Assembly: GCA_021828605.1 (NCBI GenBank)
Contig: JAJZEG010000224.1
Location: 1 to 6,869 of the forward strand
Direction: 5' to 3'
Length of the DNA: 6,869 bases
From: Pseudomonadota bacterium
GTDB taxonomy: Bacteria > Pseudomonadota > Alphaproteobacteria > Acetobacterales > Acetobacteraceae
Each line of letters begins with the position of its first letter. Within the stretch, counting starts at the first letter, position 1. The notes beneath the pieces were generated by a model, which was not told the origin of the DNA, searched no databases, and saw only the letters and a program-made list of their open reading frames with translations. A program made the translations under genes and the position numbers. Below, one piece after another: positions 1 to 5,626 of the stretch.

Positions 1-510
1 GTGCGGGTTGTGGGCATCGATGACCAAAGCGCGGGGTTTGGGCTTGGTCGGGGCGCCGGGCTCAGGGGGGGTGGCGTCGGGTTTGGTGCGGCGGGCGAGC
101 TGGCGGTTGAGGGTTTGGCGCAGCGCAAGGATGGCGCTGGTGAGGTCGGCCGGGTCGATAAGGTTATCGAGCAGGTGCGATAGGTTGGTGATGGCGGCGT
201 CAAAATTGCGCGGCGGGTCGATCAGGATGGGCGAGCCGGCGAGTTCGGTGCCGTCGCGTTCGCAGGTGACGCGGATCAAATGGCGTTCATGGGCGGTGAG
301 GCCGGTGGGCAGGAACAGATCAAAACCATGGGCGCCGGGGCCGATGCCCGCGCGGGCAAGATCGGGGCGGTTGGTATTGGCGATCACCCGGTCGAGCAGG
401 ATGCCATTGGTGGTGATCAGCACGGCGAGCGGTTGGTGTGGGGTGGCGGGGTCGAGCGCCCAGCCGCTGATCCGGGTGCGGCAAGCGTGATCGAGGCGAC
501 CGGTGAGCAT
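1..510 (-). CDS. Probable glycosyltransferase with N-terminal GWA/RPDL module, partial (3' end beyond the window)
   Basis: The frame is open from the ATG at 510-508 to the left edge, giving 170 residues without a stop. Residues about 3-95 form a compact module: GRLDHACRTRISGWALD, then IANTNRPDLARAGIGPGAHGF and a LP..L..HER stretch. It is homologous to the displaced C-terminal module of the neighbouring Hint-domain gene. A proline/arginine-rich linker follows (about 135-158), then the hydrophobic strand ALVIDAHNPH (161-170). That strand resembles the first beta strand of GT-B type glycosyltransferases seen after this module in Acetobacteraceae, so glycosyltransferase is an inference from about ten residues. 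The first upstream in-frame stop lies in the repeat near 609. ATG 510 is chosen because the module starts right after it, although no good Shine-Dalgarno is visible. The 57-bp palindrome at 519-575 lies directly upstream. The module call is firm; the enzyme call is moderate. Confidence 0.6.
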   Translation of the reverse strand, partial: MLTGRLDHACRTRISGWALDPATPHQPLAVLITTNGILLDRVIANTNRPDLARAGIGPGAHGFDLFLPTGLTAHERHLIRVTCERDGTELAGSPILIDPPRNFDAAITNLSHLLDNLIDPADLTSAILALRQTLNRQLARRTKPDATPPEPGAPTKPKPRALVIDAHNPH

Positions 511-518
511 GGCGGCTA

Positions 519-575
519 GATCAATATGGGTTTGGGTCGAATCGAATGATTCGGCCCAAACCCATGAAATTGATC
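519..575. repeat. 57-bp imperfect palindrome (hairpin) upstream of the glycosyltransferase-like gene
   Basis: Arms 526-543 and 548-565 are 18 bases each and pair with a single G-T wobble (ATGGGTTTGGGTCGAATC against GATTCGGCCCAAACCCAT), leaving a 4-base loop, GAAT. Beyond a 3-base bulge (566-568), GATCAAT (519-525) pairs with ATTGATC (569-575). As RNA from the minus strand it would form a long stem ending 8 bases before the ATG at 510. Its right edge (563-575) is 12/13 identical to 671-683 inside the neighbouring mobile-like element. Function unknown: it could be a transcript-end hairpin, a leader structure or another decayed palindromic repeat. Confidence 0.8.
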
Positions 576-587
576 GGCAAACAAAGA

Positions 588-640
588 CTAGTGTCCCGAT
601 TCTGAAATCCGTTGGATTTCAGAATCAGAGTGGACACTAG
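588..640. repeat. 53-bp internal palindrome within the MITE-like element
   Basis: CTAGTGTCC (588-596) pairs with GGACACTAG (632-640), and GATTCTGAAATCC (598-610) pairs perfectly with GGATTTCAGAATC (614-626) around the loop GTT. Only one base on the left and five on the right are unpaired. It begins and ends with CTAG. A second, degraded unit of similar length occupies about 654-710 in the opposite orientation (left edge TTAGTGGCC, right edge GGGACACTAG). Confidence 0.85.
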
Positions 641-710
641 GAAATGCAATTGTTTAGTGGCCTGCTTATCCATGAAATTCATCCAATGAATTTCAGGGGC
701 GGGACACTAG
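588..710. mobile_element. MITE-like element, 123 bp with ~30-bp imperfect terminal inverted repeats
   Basis: Bases 588-617 and the reverse complement of 681-710 agree at 25 of 30 positions. Both begin CTAGTGTCCCG and share TGAAAT and TTGGAT blocks. Each half also carries its own palindrome: 588-640 (arms CTAGTGTCC plus GATTCTGAAATCC) and 673-695 (TGAAATTCAT and its complement around CCA). The element has no coding capacity. Ends of the form C-TA-G fit insertion into a CTAG target with TA duplication, as known for IS630/Tc1-mariner-type elements, so a non-autonomous derivative of such an element is the favoured reading. No transposase is in the window and the family assignment is inferred. It separates the Hint-domain gene from the glycosyltransferase-like gene. 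Confidence 0.6.
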
Positions 711-742
711 AGCGTGATGGAGGATAAGCCATCACGATCTAG
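707..742 (-). terminator. 36-bp palindrome at the 3' end of the Hint-domain gene, possible terminator
   Basis: Bases 707-720 (CTAGAGCGTGATGG) and 729-742 (CCATCACGATCTAG) pair at 13 of 14 positions around an 8-base loop. The hairpin covers the stop codon of the displaced frame (739-741) and shares its outer CTAG with the end of the MITE-like element, which contains the stop of the main frame (707-709). No T-rich run follows on the minus strand, so intrinsic termination is only a possibility. It may equally be a repeat unit or an mRNA 3'-end stabilising stem. The palindrome itself is certain; the function is not. Confidence 0.45.
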
Positions 743-2305
743 CCCGGCACCAGGGCGGTGCGGCGCGGGGCCGGTTGGTCGGTGATGGTGGTGAAGGCGT
801 TGGGCAGGCGTTGATGATCGGCGCTGCGGCGCAGATGCAGGCTGGTGAGGTCGGCCTCGGCGGAGATCAGGCTGCGCGGCAGGATGATCGCGAAACCGTG
901 GCGGCCGCTGCCGAGGCCGGCTTGTTCGAGATCGGGGCGATAGAGATTGGCGAGGGTGCGCGCGATGCGGCGCCCGGCCTGGATGACATCGAGACAGACC
1001 GGCAGTTCGGCGGTTTCGCGCGATTGCGCCCAGCCAGTGAGGGTGGTGCCGGTGGTGTGGCGATGGATCGATTCGAGATTGCCGCGCAGGGTCGTCGTTA
1101 TCGGGCTGGGCCGGTTTGCGCGCGGCGAGACCGGCGCGGATGGCGGCGAGGCGCTGCCCATCGAGCAGGCGCTCGGCGCAGTATTGGGCGGGGGGTTCGG
1201 TGCCAGGATGACGCAAGGCGTAGGTGGCGGCGTTGTGGAACATCAACCGGTTATCGTCATTGACGTACGTTTCGGCGGGCGCGCCTTCGGCGAGCAGAAT
1301 ATCATGGCTGTCGAGTTCGATATGAAAATAGGCGATATCGGTGATCAGGTCGGGTTGGAGGATGGTGATGCCGTTGATCAGCAGATTGACCGGGATCAGG
1401 GCGCCTTCGATGAATAAAGCATGTTGCGGGCTGATCCAGAGATCGCGCTGGGGACGGGCATCGGCGAGGGCGCCTGCGCGCACGCAGACCGGGGTGAGGT
1501 GGGTATTGCCCCGGGCGAATCGCGCGGCGTAGCTGCGCCGCCCGATCCATTTGATCGCGCGAATGGCGCCGCTCGCGGTTTGGATCGGATCGCCGATGGC
1601 GAGCTGTTCGACCGCGATCGGTCCGTCCGGGGTGGCGATGCGGGTGCCGGGACAAAAACAGGTGACGCTGATCGCTTCGCCGCCGCTGGCATCGGTGGTG
1701 ACGTTAAAGGCGGCGGAGGTGAAGGTGCCGGTGGCTAAAGTGAGGCTGGCGGCGACGCTGGCGCCGTTATCCACATTCAGGATGCCGCCGGCGGCGCCGG
1801 AATTTTGGGCCCAGACCGCAGTGAGCGCGTTGGTGACGCCGCGCAGGATGAGGGTGTCGGTGGGGCCAAAGCCGCTGAGAGTGCCGAGACTGGTGGGGCT
1901 GAACGGGGTATCGAGGATCAGCGCATCGTTGCTGCCATCGAAATTGATATTGGGTGTCGCGCCGCCGGAGGCGATGCTGCTCGCGAGTTCGAGCGTGCCG
2001 GTGCCAATCGATTGGCCGGAATTGGCATTGAGGCCGAGATTGAAGTCGACCACGCTCATCGCGAGCGGCGCGCTGATAATTTCGGTGCCACCGCTGATAT
2101 CATTGATGAAAATGGCGCTGGTCGCTTGGCCGCTGAAGCTGTTGAGATCGACGGTGCCCGCATTGAGCGCCACGTTCAGATTGCCGGGATAGGATGCGAA
2201 ATAAATGTCGTAATTGCCGGGTTGCTGGATATCGGTGATGGATCCGAGTGAGACGCCGACTGTGACTGTTACGTTTCCGCTCATGCGACCCGCCCCCGAT
2301 TGCAT
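707..2305 (-). CDS. Hint-domain-containing protein, frameshifted near its C-terminus
   Basis: Residues about 1-210 are glycine/serine/alanine-rich beta-type sequence like the passenger regions of secreted repeat proteins; no signal peptide is apparent. Residues about 216-350 form a Hint (Hedgehog/intein-type) domain. It starts at Cys216 in CFCPGTRIATPDG, continues with VEQLAIGD, contains SPQHALFI (292-299, His295), and closes with ELDSHDILLAEGAPAETYVNDDNR. Hint domains of this class are associated with self-processing, but the substrate here is unknown. After about residue 397 the sequence becomes Arg/Pro/His-rich and unlike the family, while the expected module continues in another frame (see 739-1089). 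The open frame then ends at a stop inside the MITE-like element. ATG 2284 (MSGNVTV), preceded by a GGGGGCGGG tract, may be the true start rather than ATG 2305. The Hint core is intact, so partial function is possible. Confidence 0.75.
   Translation of the reverse strand: MQSGAGRMSGNVTVTVGVSLGSITDIQQPGNYDIYFASYPGNLNVALNAGTVDLNSFSGQATSAIFINDISGGTEIISAPLAMSVVDFNLGLNANSGQSIGTGTLELASSIASGGATPNINFDGSNDALILDTPFSPTSLGTLSGFGPTDTLILRGVTNALTAVWAQNSGAAGGILNVDNGASVAASLTLATGTFTSAAFNVTTDASGGEAISVTCFCPGTRIATPDGPIAVEQLAIGDPIQTASGAIRAIKWIGRRSYAARFARGNTHLTPVCVRAGALADARPQRDLWISPQHALFIEGALIPVNLLINGITILQPDLITDIAYFHIELDSHDILLAEGAPAETYVNDDNRLMFHNAATYALRHPGTEPPAQYCAERLLDGQRLAAIRAGLAARKPAQPDNDDPARQSRIDPSPHHRHHPHWLGAIARNRRTAGLSRCHPGRAPHRAHPRQSLSPRSRTSRPRQRPPRFRDHPAAQPDLRRGRPHQPASAPQRRSSTPAQRLHHHHRPTGPAPHRPGAGLDRDGLSSITL
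739..1089 (-). pseudogene. Displaced C-terminal module of the Hint-domain gene (out of frame)
   Basis: This frame encodes LRGNLESIHRHTTGTTLTGW, then AQSRETAELPV and the conserved LANLYRPDLEQAGLGSGRHG, about 116 residues ending at TAG 739-741. The pattern (GxL...R...GWA...P...RPDL..AG.G.G.HGF..LP..L) matches the N-terminal module of the partial gene at 1-510, so this is real protein-coding sequence and not a chance frame. It lies one base out of register with the upstream Hint frame, and the switch point lies between about 1117 and 1090. Joining the frames would need removal of one base (or addition of two) there, giving a protein of roughly 520 residues. A sequencing error, a true mutation or recoding cannot be told apart from this window alone. 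Confidence 0.7.
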
Positions 2306-2324
2306 TCCTGACCATCGGGAATGC
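2302..2324. repeat. Short inverted repeat in the leader of the Hint-domain gene
   Basis: GCATTCC (2302-2308) and GGAATGC (2318-2324) are perfect 7-bp arms around a 9-base loop. The left arm contains the upstream ATG candidate (2305-2303), which would be buried in the stem of the transcript, whereas ATG 2284 lies outside it. This favours the 2284 start. It could also be an operator just downstream of the predicted promoter. Confidence 0.45.
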
Positions 2325-2337
2325 TATTTCAGGTTGT

Positions 2338-2367
2338 AGTATCGATTTATCTATTAGAAGTTGTCAA
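2338..2367 (-). promoter_or_regulatory. Predicted housekeeping promoter of the Hint-domain gene
   Basis: Reading the minus strand, TTGACA (2367-2362) is a perfect -35 box, followed after an 18-base AT-rich spacer by GATACT (2343-2338), a 4/6 match to the -10 consensus. Transcription would start near 2330, about 45 bases before ATG 2284. The surrounding 2335-2375 stretch is clearly more AT-rich than the flanking genes. Confidence 0.5.
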
Positions 2368-2406
2368 TAGAAATATGCGTGGCGGGGATTACAGAAATGC
2401 GAAAGG

Positions 2407-2856
2407 TTAATCGGGGGGGTGATGGGCGCGGCGGTCTTGATCGCGGACCAGCCAATAGACCACGCCGAGTGACAGGAAGGCGATGGCCAGGCCGAAGAGC
2501 TGGGCGGCGCTGACATGGCTGAGATCGAGGATGATCAGTTTACGGGCGATGGCGAGCATGCCGATCAGGATCACGATGCGCACGCGCGCCGCCCCTTCAT
2601 CATGCTCGGCGGTGACCAGGATCGAGCGTTTGAACTCCAGCGCGATGATCACGGTGAAAATGCCGCCGAATAAATCCTGGAAAACCAGCGGGCGGGTCGG
2701 GTCGAAGGAGGTAAAGAACACCGCGTGGAAAATATTGAAGGTCAGATGCGCGAGGGCCGCGACCACGATGATCGCGAGCAGCAGCGTCAGGATGAGCGAG
2801 ACCACGCGCTCGAAATGGCGATAGAGGCGGGTTTCGAGTTTGTCGGGTTTGGTCAT
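2407..2856 (-). CDS. PsiE-family (phosphate-starvation-inducible type) inner-membrane protein
   Basis: A 149-residue protein with a short basic N-terminus (MTKPDKLETRLYRHFERVV) and four hydrophobic segments at about 18-43, 62-75, 92-110 and 118-138. The central conserved block LEFKRSILVTAEHDEG (73-88), followed by ARVRIVILIGMLAIARKLIILDL, is the hallmark I recognise for the PsiE family. These are small four-helix membrane proteins of unclear biochemical role, named for phosphate-starvation induction in E. coli. The frame extends upstream to 2937, but those 27 residues overlap hslV control sequence and are not family-like, so ATG 2856 is preferred. No strong ribosome binding site is seen. The gene is divergent from hslV, with 83 bases between the starts. 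No Pho box was recognised, so regulation by phosphate is not supported here. Confidence 0.82.
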   Translation of the reverse strand: MTKPDKLETRLYRHFERVVSLILTLLLAIIVVAALAHLTFNIFHAVFFTSFDPTRPLVFQDLFGGIFTVIIALEFKRSILVTAEHDEGAARVRIVILIGMLAIARKLIILDLSHVSAAQLFGLAIAFLSLGVVYWLVRDQDRRAHHPPD

Positions 2857-2903
2857 GGTGTGTGGGATGTTAGCGCGGAATGGCGGCGGGGTGAAAGAGG
2901 GTG

Positions 2904-2936
2904 CTTGCCGTGCCCGGTGGGGAATGCCATTTGGCA
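2904..2936 (+). promoter_or_regulatory. Predicted heat-shock (RpoH-type) promoter of hslVU, possibly giving a leaderless mRNA
   Basis: CTTGCC (2904-2909) and CCATTT (2927-2932) are spaced by 17 bases. They resemble the CTTG -35 and C-rich/AT -10 elements of sigma-32-type promoters, the known class controlling hslVU in other proteobacteria. The -10 lies only 7 bases before the hslV ATG at 2940, so transcription would start at or next to the start codon. The -10 is also inside a small dyad, TGCCA-TT-TGGCA (2925-2936). Assignment is by motif and position only. Confidence 0.42.
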
Positions 2937-2939
2937 AAC

Positions 2940-3491
2940 ATGGAAGAGCAAAAAGATCCGGTCGGCTGGCATGGCACGACCATTTTGAGTGTGCGCATGG
3001 GCCAGAGTGTCGCGATGGCGGGCGACGGGCAGGTGTCGCTGGGCAATACCGTGATCAAGGCGAATGCGCGCAAGGTGCGGCGCATTGGCAATGGCGCGGT
3101 GCTGGCCGGTTTTGCCGGGGCGACCGCGGATGCGTTTACCCTGCTGGAGCGGCTGGAGACCAAGCTGGAGCGGTTTCCTAATCAGTTGGAGCGCGCTTGC
3201 GTGGAGTTGGCGAAGGATTGGCGCACCGATCGGTATTTGCGGCGCCTGGAGGCGATGATGCTGGTCGCGGATCAGGATCACTCCTTCACTTTGACCGGGA
3301 ATGGCGATGTGTTGGAGCCCGCCGATGGGGTGATCGCGATTGGCTCGGGCGGGCTTTATGCGTTGGCGGCGGCGCGCGCCTTGATCGGGATCGAGGGGTT
3401 GAGTGCCGAGGATATTGCCCGCAGGGCGATGAAAATTGCCGGGGATATTTGTGTGTTCACCAACCATAATCTGATTGTCGAAACGCTATGA
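2940..3491 (+). CDS. hslV: ATP-dependent protease HslVU, peptidase subunit HslV
   Basis: HslV forms a cytoplasmic double-hexamer threonine peptidase that degrades proteins fed by HslU. The 183-residue product carries a 12-residue propeptide ([12 protein letters not shown]) ahead of TTILSVR. Thr13 would become the N-terminal nucleophile after processing, and the expected partners align: Asp29 in AGDGQ (mature Asp17), Lys45 in NARKVRR (mature Lys33) and Ser136 in GSGG (mature Ser124). [11 protein letters not shown] (58-68), [15 protein letters not shown] (91-105) and [14 protein letters not shown] sequence (118-127) are canonical. A GTG at 2901 would add 13 non-conserved residues across the predicted promoter, so ATG 2940 is chosen. 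No Shine-Dalgarno stands at normal spacing. The stop overlaps the hslU start as ATGA (3488-3491), implying coupled translation. Length and motifs look intact. Confidence 0.97.
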   Translation: MEEQKDPVGWHGTTILSVRMGQSVAMAGDGQVSLGNTVIKANARKVRRIGNGAVLAGFAGATADAFTLLERLETKLERFPNQLERACVELAKDWRTDRYLRRLEAMMLVADQDHSFTLTGNGDVLEPADGVIAIGSGGLYALAAARALIGIEGLSAEDIARRAMKIAGDICVFTNHNLIVETL

Positions 3492-4747
3492 TGGAGAGCC
3501 CGACTTATACGCCGCGCGAAATCGTGTCCGAGTTGGACCGGTTCATTATCGGGCAAAATGACGCCAAGCGGGCGGTGGCGATTGCGCTGCGTAATCGCTG
3601 GCGCCGTCAGCAATTACCCGAGGCGATGCGCGAGGAGGTGGTGCCGAAAAATATATTGATGATCGGGCCGACCGGCTGCGGCAAGACCGAGATTGCCCGC
3701 AGGCTGGCGAAATTGGCGCAGGCACCGTTTATTAAGGTTGAGGCGACCAAATTTACCGAAGTGGGGTATGTCGGGCGCGATGTGGAGAGCATTGTGCGCG
3801 CGGATATGGCGGCGGAGGATCGGCTGCTGACCGCGTTGGTGGGTGAGGCCGCGTCGGGCGAGACGCGCGGCAAGTTTCGCAAAATGCTGCGCGATGGCGA
3901 ATTAGAGGCCAAGGAAATCGATATCGAGGTGCAGGATGCCGCCCCGATGCCGATGGGCCAGTTTGATATGCCGGGGATGCCGCCGGGCGGAACGATCAAT
4001 TTGGGCGAGATGATGAAGGGGATGTTTGCGCGCCAGACCGGGCGCAAGCGGATGAGCGTCGCGGCCGCGCGGGCGGCTTTGGTGCGCGAGGAGGCGGATC
4101 GGCTGCTGGATAATGATGCGCTGACCCGCGAAGCCTGCGCGCTGGCCGAAGATCATGGCATCGTGTTTTTGGATGAGATCGATAAAATTTGTGCGCGGGG
4201 TGAAAATGGCTCACGCGGCGGCGGCGATGTGTCACGCGAGGGGGTGCAGCGCGATTTATTGCCGTTGATCGAGGGCACCACGGTTGCGACCAAATATGGG
4301 CCGGTGAAGACCGACCATATATTATTCATCGCCTCCGGCGCGTTTCATGTGGCGAAGCCTTCGGATTTATTGCCCGAATTGCAGGGGCGGCTGCCGATCC
4401 GCGTGGAGCTGGCGTCGCTGACCCGCGCGGATTTCCGGCGAATTTTGACCGAGCCGGAACATTCATTGCTCAAGCAATATCGGGCGTTATTGGCGACCGA
4501 GCGGGTCGAGTTGAGCTTTGCCGATGATGCGGTCGATGCGATTGCCGGATTGGCGGCTGATATTAATGATCGGGTGGAAAATATCGGCGCGCGGCGCTTG
4601 GCGACGGTGCTGGAACGGTTGCTCGAAGAGATTAGTTTTGCTGCGACCGACCAAGCGGGGCAGGTGATTTGCGTGGATGCGCAGATGGTGCAGGAGCGGG
4701 TGGCGCCGTTGGCGGCGAAGGGCGATTTGAGCCGGTTTATTTTATAG
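3488..4747 (+). CDS. hslU: ATP-dependent protease HslVU, ATPase/unfoldase subunit HslU
   Basis: HslU is the AAA+ hexameric ring that unfolds substrates and passes them into HslV. Of 419 residues, the first part holds [16 protein letters not shown], Walker A GPTGCGKT (60-67) and the pore loop GYVGRD (93-98). The intermediate I-domain lies between about 108 and 220, with a Met/Gly/Pro-rich stretch (152-180: [15 protein letters not shown] then LGEMMKGMF). The remaining core has Walker B VFLDEID (226-232), [15 protein letters not shown] (249-262), [13 protein letters not shown] (296-308), sensor-2 GARR (367-370) and the C-terminal DLSRFIL tail that docks into HslV. It is slightly shorter than the roughly 440-residue E. 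coli protein, and the difference probably lies in the I-domain. Two adjacent ATGs (3488, 3491) are possible; the first gives the 4-base overlap with hslV. gluQ follows within a few bases. Confidence 0.97.
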   Translation: MMESPTYTPREIVSELDRFIIGQNDAKRAVAIALRNRWRRQQLPEAMREEVVPKNILMIGPTGCGKTEIARRLAKLAQAPFIKVEATKFTEVGYVGRDVESIVRADMAAEDRLLTALVGEAASGETRGKFRKMLRDGELEAKEIDIEVQDAAPMPMGQFDMPGMPPGGTINLGEMMKGMFARQTGRKRMSVAAARAALVREEADRLLDNDALTREACALAEDHGIVFLDEIDKICARGENGSRGGGDVSREGVQRDLLPLIEGTTVATKYGPVKTDHILFIASGAFHVAKPSDLLPELQGRLPIRVELASLTRADFRRILTEPEHSLLKQYRALLATERVELSFADDAVDAIAGLAADINDRVENIGARRLATVLERLLEEISFAATDQAGQVICVDAQMVQERVAPLAAKGDLSRFIL

Positions 4748-4753
4748 GCGGTG

Positions 4754-5626
4754 ATGAGGGCGCTGGTCACCCGGTTTGCGCCCAGCCCGACCGGGCCTCT
4801 GCACCTGGGACACGCCGCCTCGGCGTTGCTGGCCTGGGGCTGTGCCCGGGCAAGCGGCGGACGGTTTTTACTCCGGCTGGAAGATATCGATGCGGGGCGC
4901 TGTCGGCCAGAATTTGCCGAGGCGATTATCCAAGATTTAACCTGGTTAGGGTTAGACTGGGACCAGGAGGTGCGGGTGCAGTCGGCGCATAGGGCGGATT
5001 ATGCGCGCTGTTTGGATCGGCTGCGGGCGCAAAGCGTGGTGTATCGGTGTTTTTGTTCGCGCGCGGATTTGGCGGCGGCGCTGGGCGCGCCGCAAGGGGA
5101 GGATCATCGGGTCTATCCGGGATTTTGTCGGGATTTGCCCGCACCTGACGTGGCGGCGCGGGTTGCGGCGGGGGCGGCGTATGGCTGGCGGCTCGATTTG
5201 GCGCGGGCGCGGGATTTGATTGCCCAGAACGGGATGGGTCGGGCTCTGGGTTGGCATGAGGTCGGGGTTGGCTGGGTTGAGGCGGTGCCCGAGCGGCTCG
5301 GCGATGTGGTGGTTGGGCGCAAGGATGCGCCGGTGAGTTATTTTTTGGCGGCCACCCATGATGATGCGGTGCAGGATGTGAGTTTGGTGGTGCGCGGGGA
5401 GGATTTGCGCGCAGCGACCGGGGTGCAGGTGGTGCTTCAGGCGCTGTTGGGATGGGATACGCCGGATTATCGGCATCATCCTTTGCTGCGCGATGAAGCG
5501 GGGCGGCGCTTGGCGAAGCGGGATCGGGCGGTGGGGCTGAGCGCGTTGCGCGCTGAGGGCTATTCGCCGGAGGATGTGCGAAATCTCTTGCCGGATTGGC
5601 ATGGCGCGGTCAGGTTAAACGAATGA
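4754..5626 (+). CDS. gluQ: Glutamyl-Q tRNA(Asp) synthetase
   Basis: This truncated class I glutamyl-tRNA synthetase paralogue transfers activated glutamate onto queuosine at position 34 of tRNA(Asp). The roughly 290-residue length, lacking the anticodon-binding half of GltX, is typical. Numbering from GTG 4751, the product shows TRFAPSPTGPLHLGHA with the HIGH-type HLGH at 18-21, LLRLEDID (40-47), and zinc ligands Cys100 and Cys102 in RCFCSR with Tyr122 and Cys126 in VYPGFC. Further on come VSYFLAATHDDA (195-206), VVRGEDL (213-219), LLGWDTPDYRHHPLL (232-246) and the KMSKS-like RLAKRD (253-258). ATG 4754 is preferred over GTG 4751 because AGGCGG lies just upstream of it. The gene follows hslU by 6 bases, and its TGA overlaps the protease start as ATGA (5623-5626). 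The linkage to hslVU looks like operon membership, not functional necessity. Confidence 0.94.
   Translation: MRALVTRFAPSPTGPLHLGHAASALLAWGCARASGGRFLLRLEDIDAGRCRPEFAEAIIQDLTWLGLDWDQEVRVQSAHRADYARCLDRLRAQSVVYRCFCSRADLAAALGAPQGEDHRVYPGFCRDLPAPDVAARVAAGAAYGWRLDLARARDLIAQNGMGRALGWHEVGVGWVEAVPERLGDVVVGRKDAPVSYFLAATHDDAVQDVSLVVRGEDLRAATGVQVVLQALLGWDTPDYRHHPLLRDEAGRRLAKRDRAVGLSALRAEGYSPEDVRNLLPDWHGAVRLNE

Noticed and set aside
8..490. Plus-strand open frames at the left edge (8-490 and 280-519).
   Set aside because: They lie opposite the minus-strand gene, whose protein has clear conserved motifs. Their translations are low-complexity and family-less, as expected of antisense frames in GC-rich DNA.
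1096..1110. Programmed +1 frameshifting at a CCC codon in the Hint-domain gene.
   Set aside because: A CCC-G context is present, but no stimulatory stop codon or structure is evident, and a plain indel explains the data more simply.
1551..2192. Long plus-strand open frame opposite the Hint-domain gene.
   Set aside because: It is the antisense shadow of the Gly/Ala/Ser-rich N-terminal region, with no recognisable domain and no ribosome binding site.
2857..2937. Upstream ATG 2937 as the start of the PsiE-like protein.
   Set aside because: The 27 extra residues are Pro/Arg-rich and not family-like, and they would overlap the hslV control region.
2901..2939. GTG 2901 as the start of hslV.
   Set aside because: The 13 extra residues are not HslV-like, the codons would overlap the predicted promoter, and ATG 2940 gives a normal alphaproteobacterial-length propeptide.
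2853..3467. 204-codon minus-strand frame over hslV.
   Set aside because: It is entirely antisense to hslV, which is unambiguous, and its translation shows no recognisable family.
4952..5602. 216-codon minus-strand frame over gluQ.
   Set aside because: It is the shadow of gluQ, Arg/Pro/Ile-rich and without domain features.
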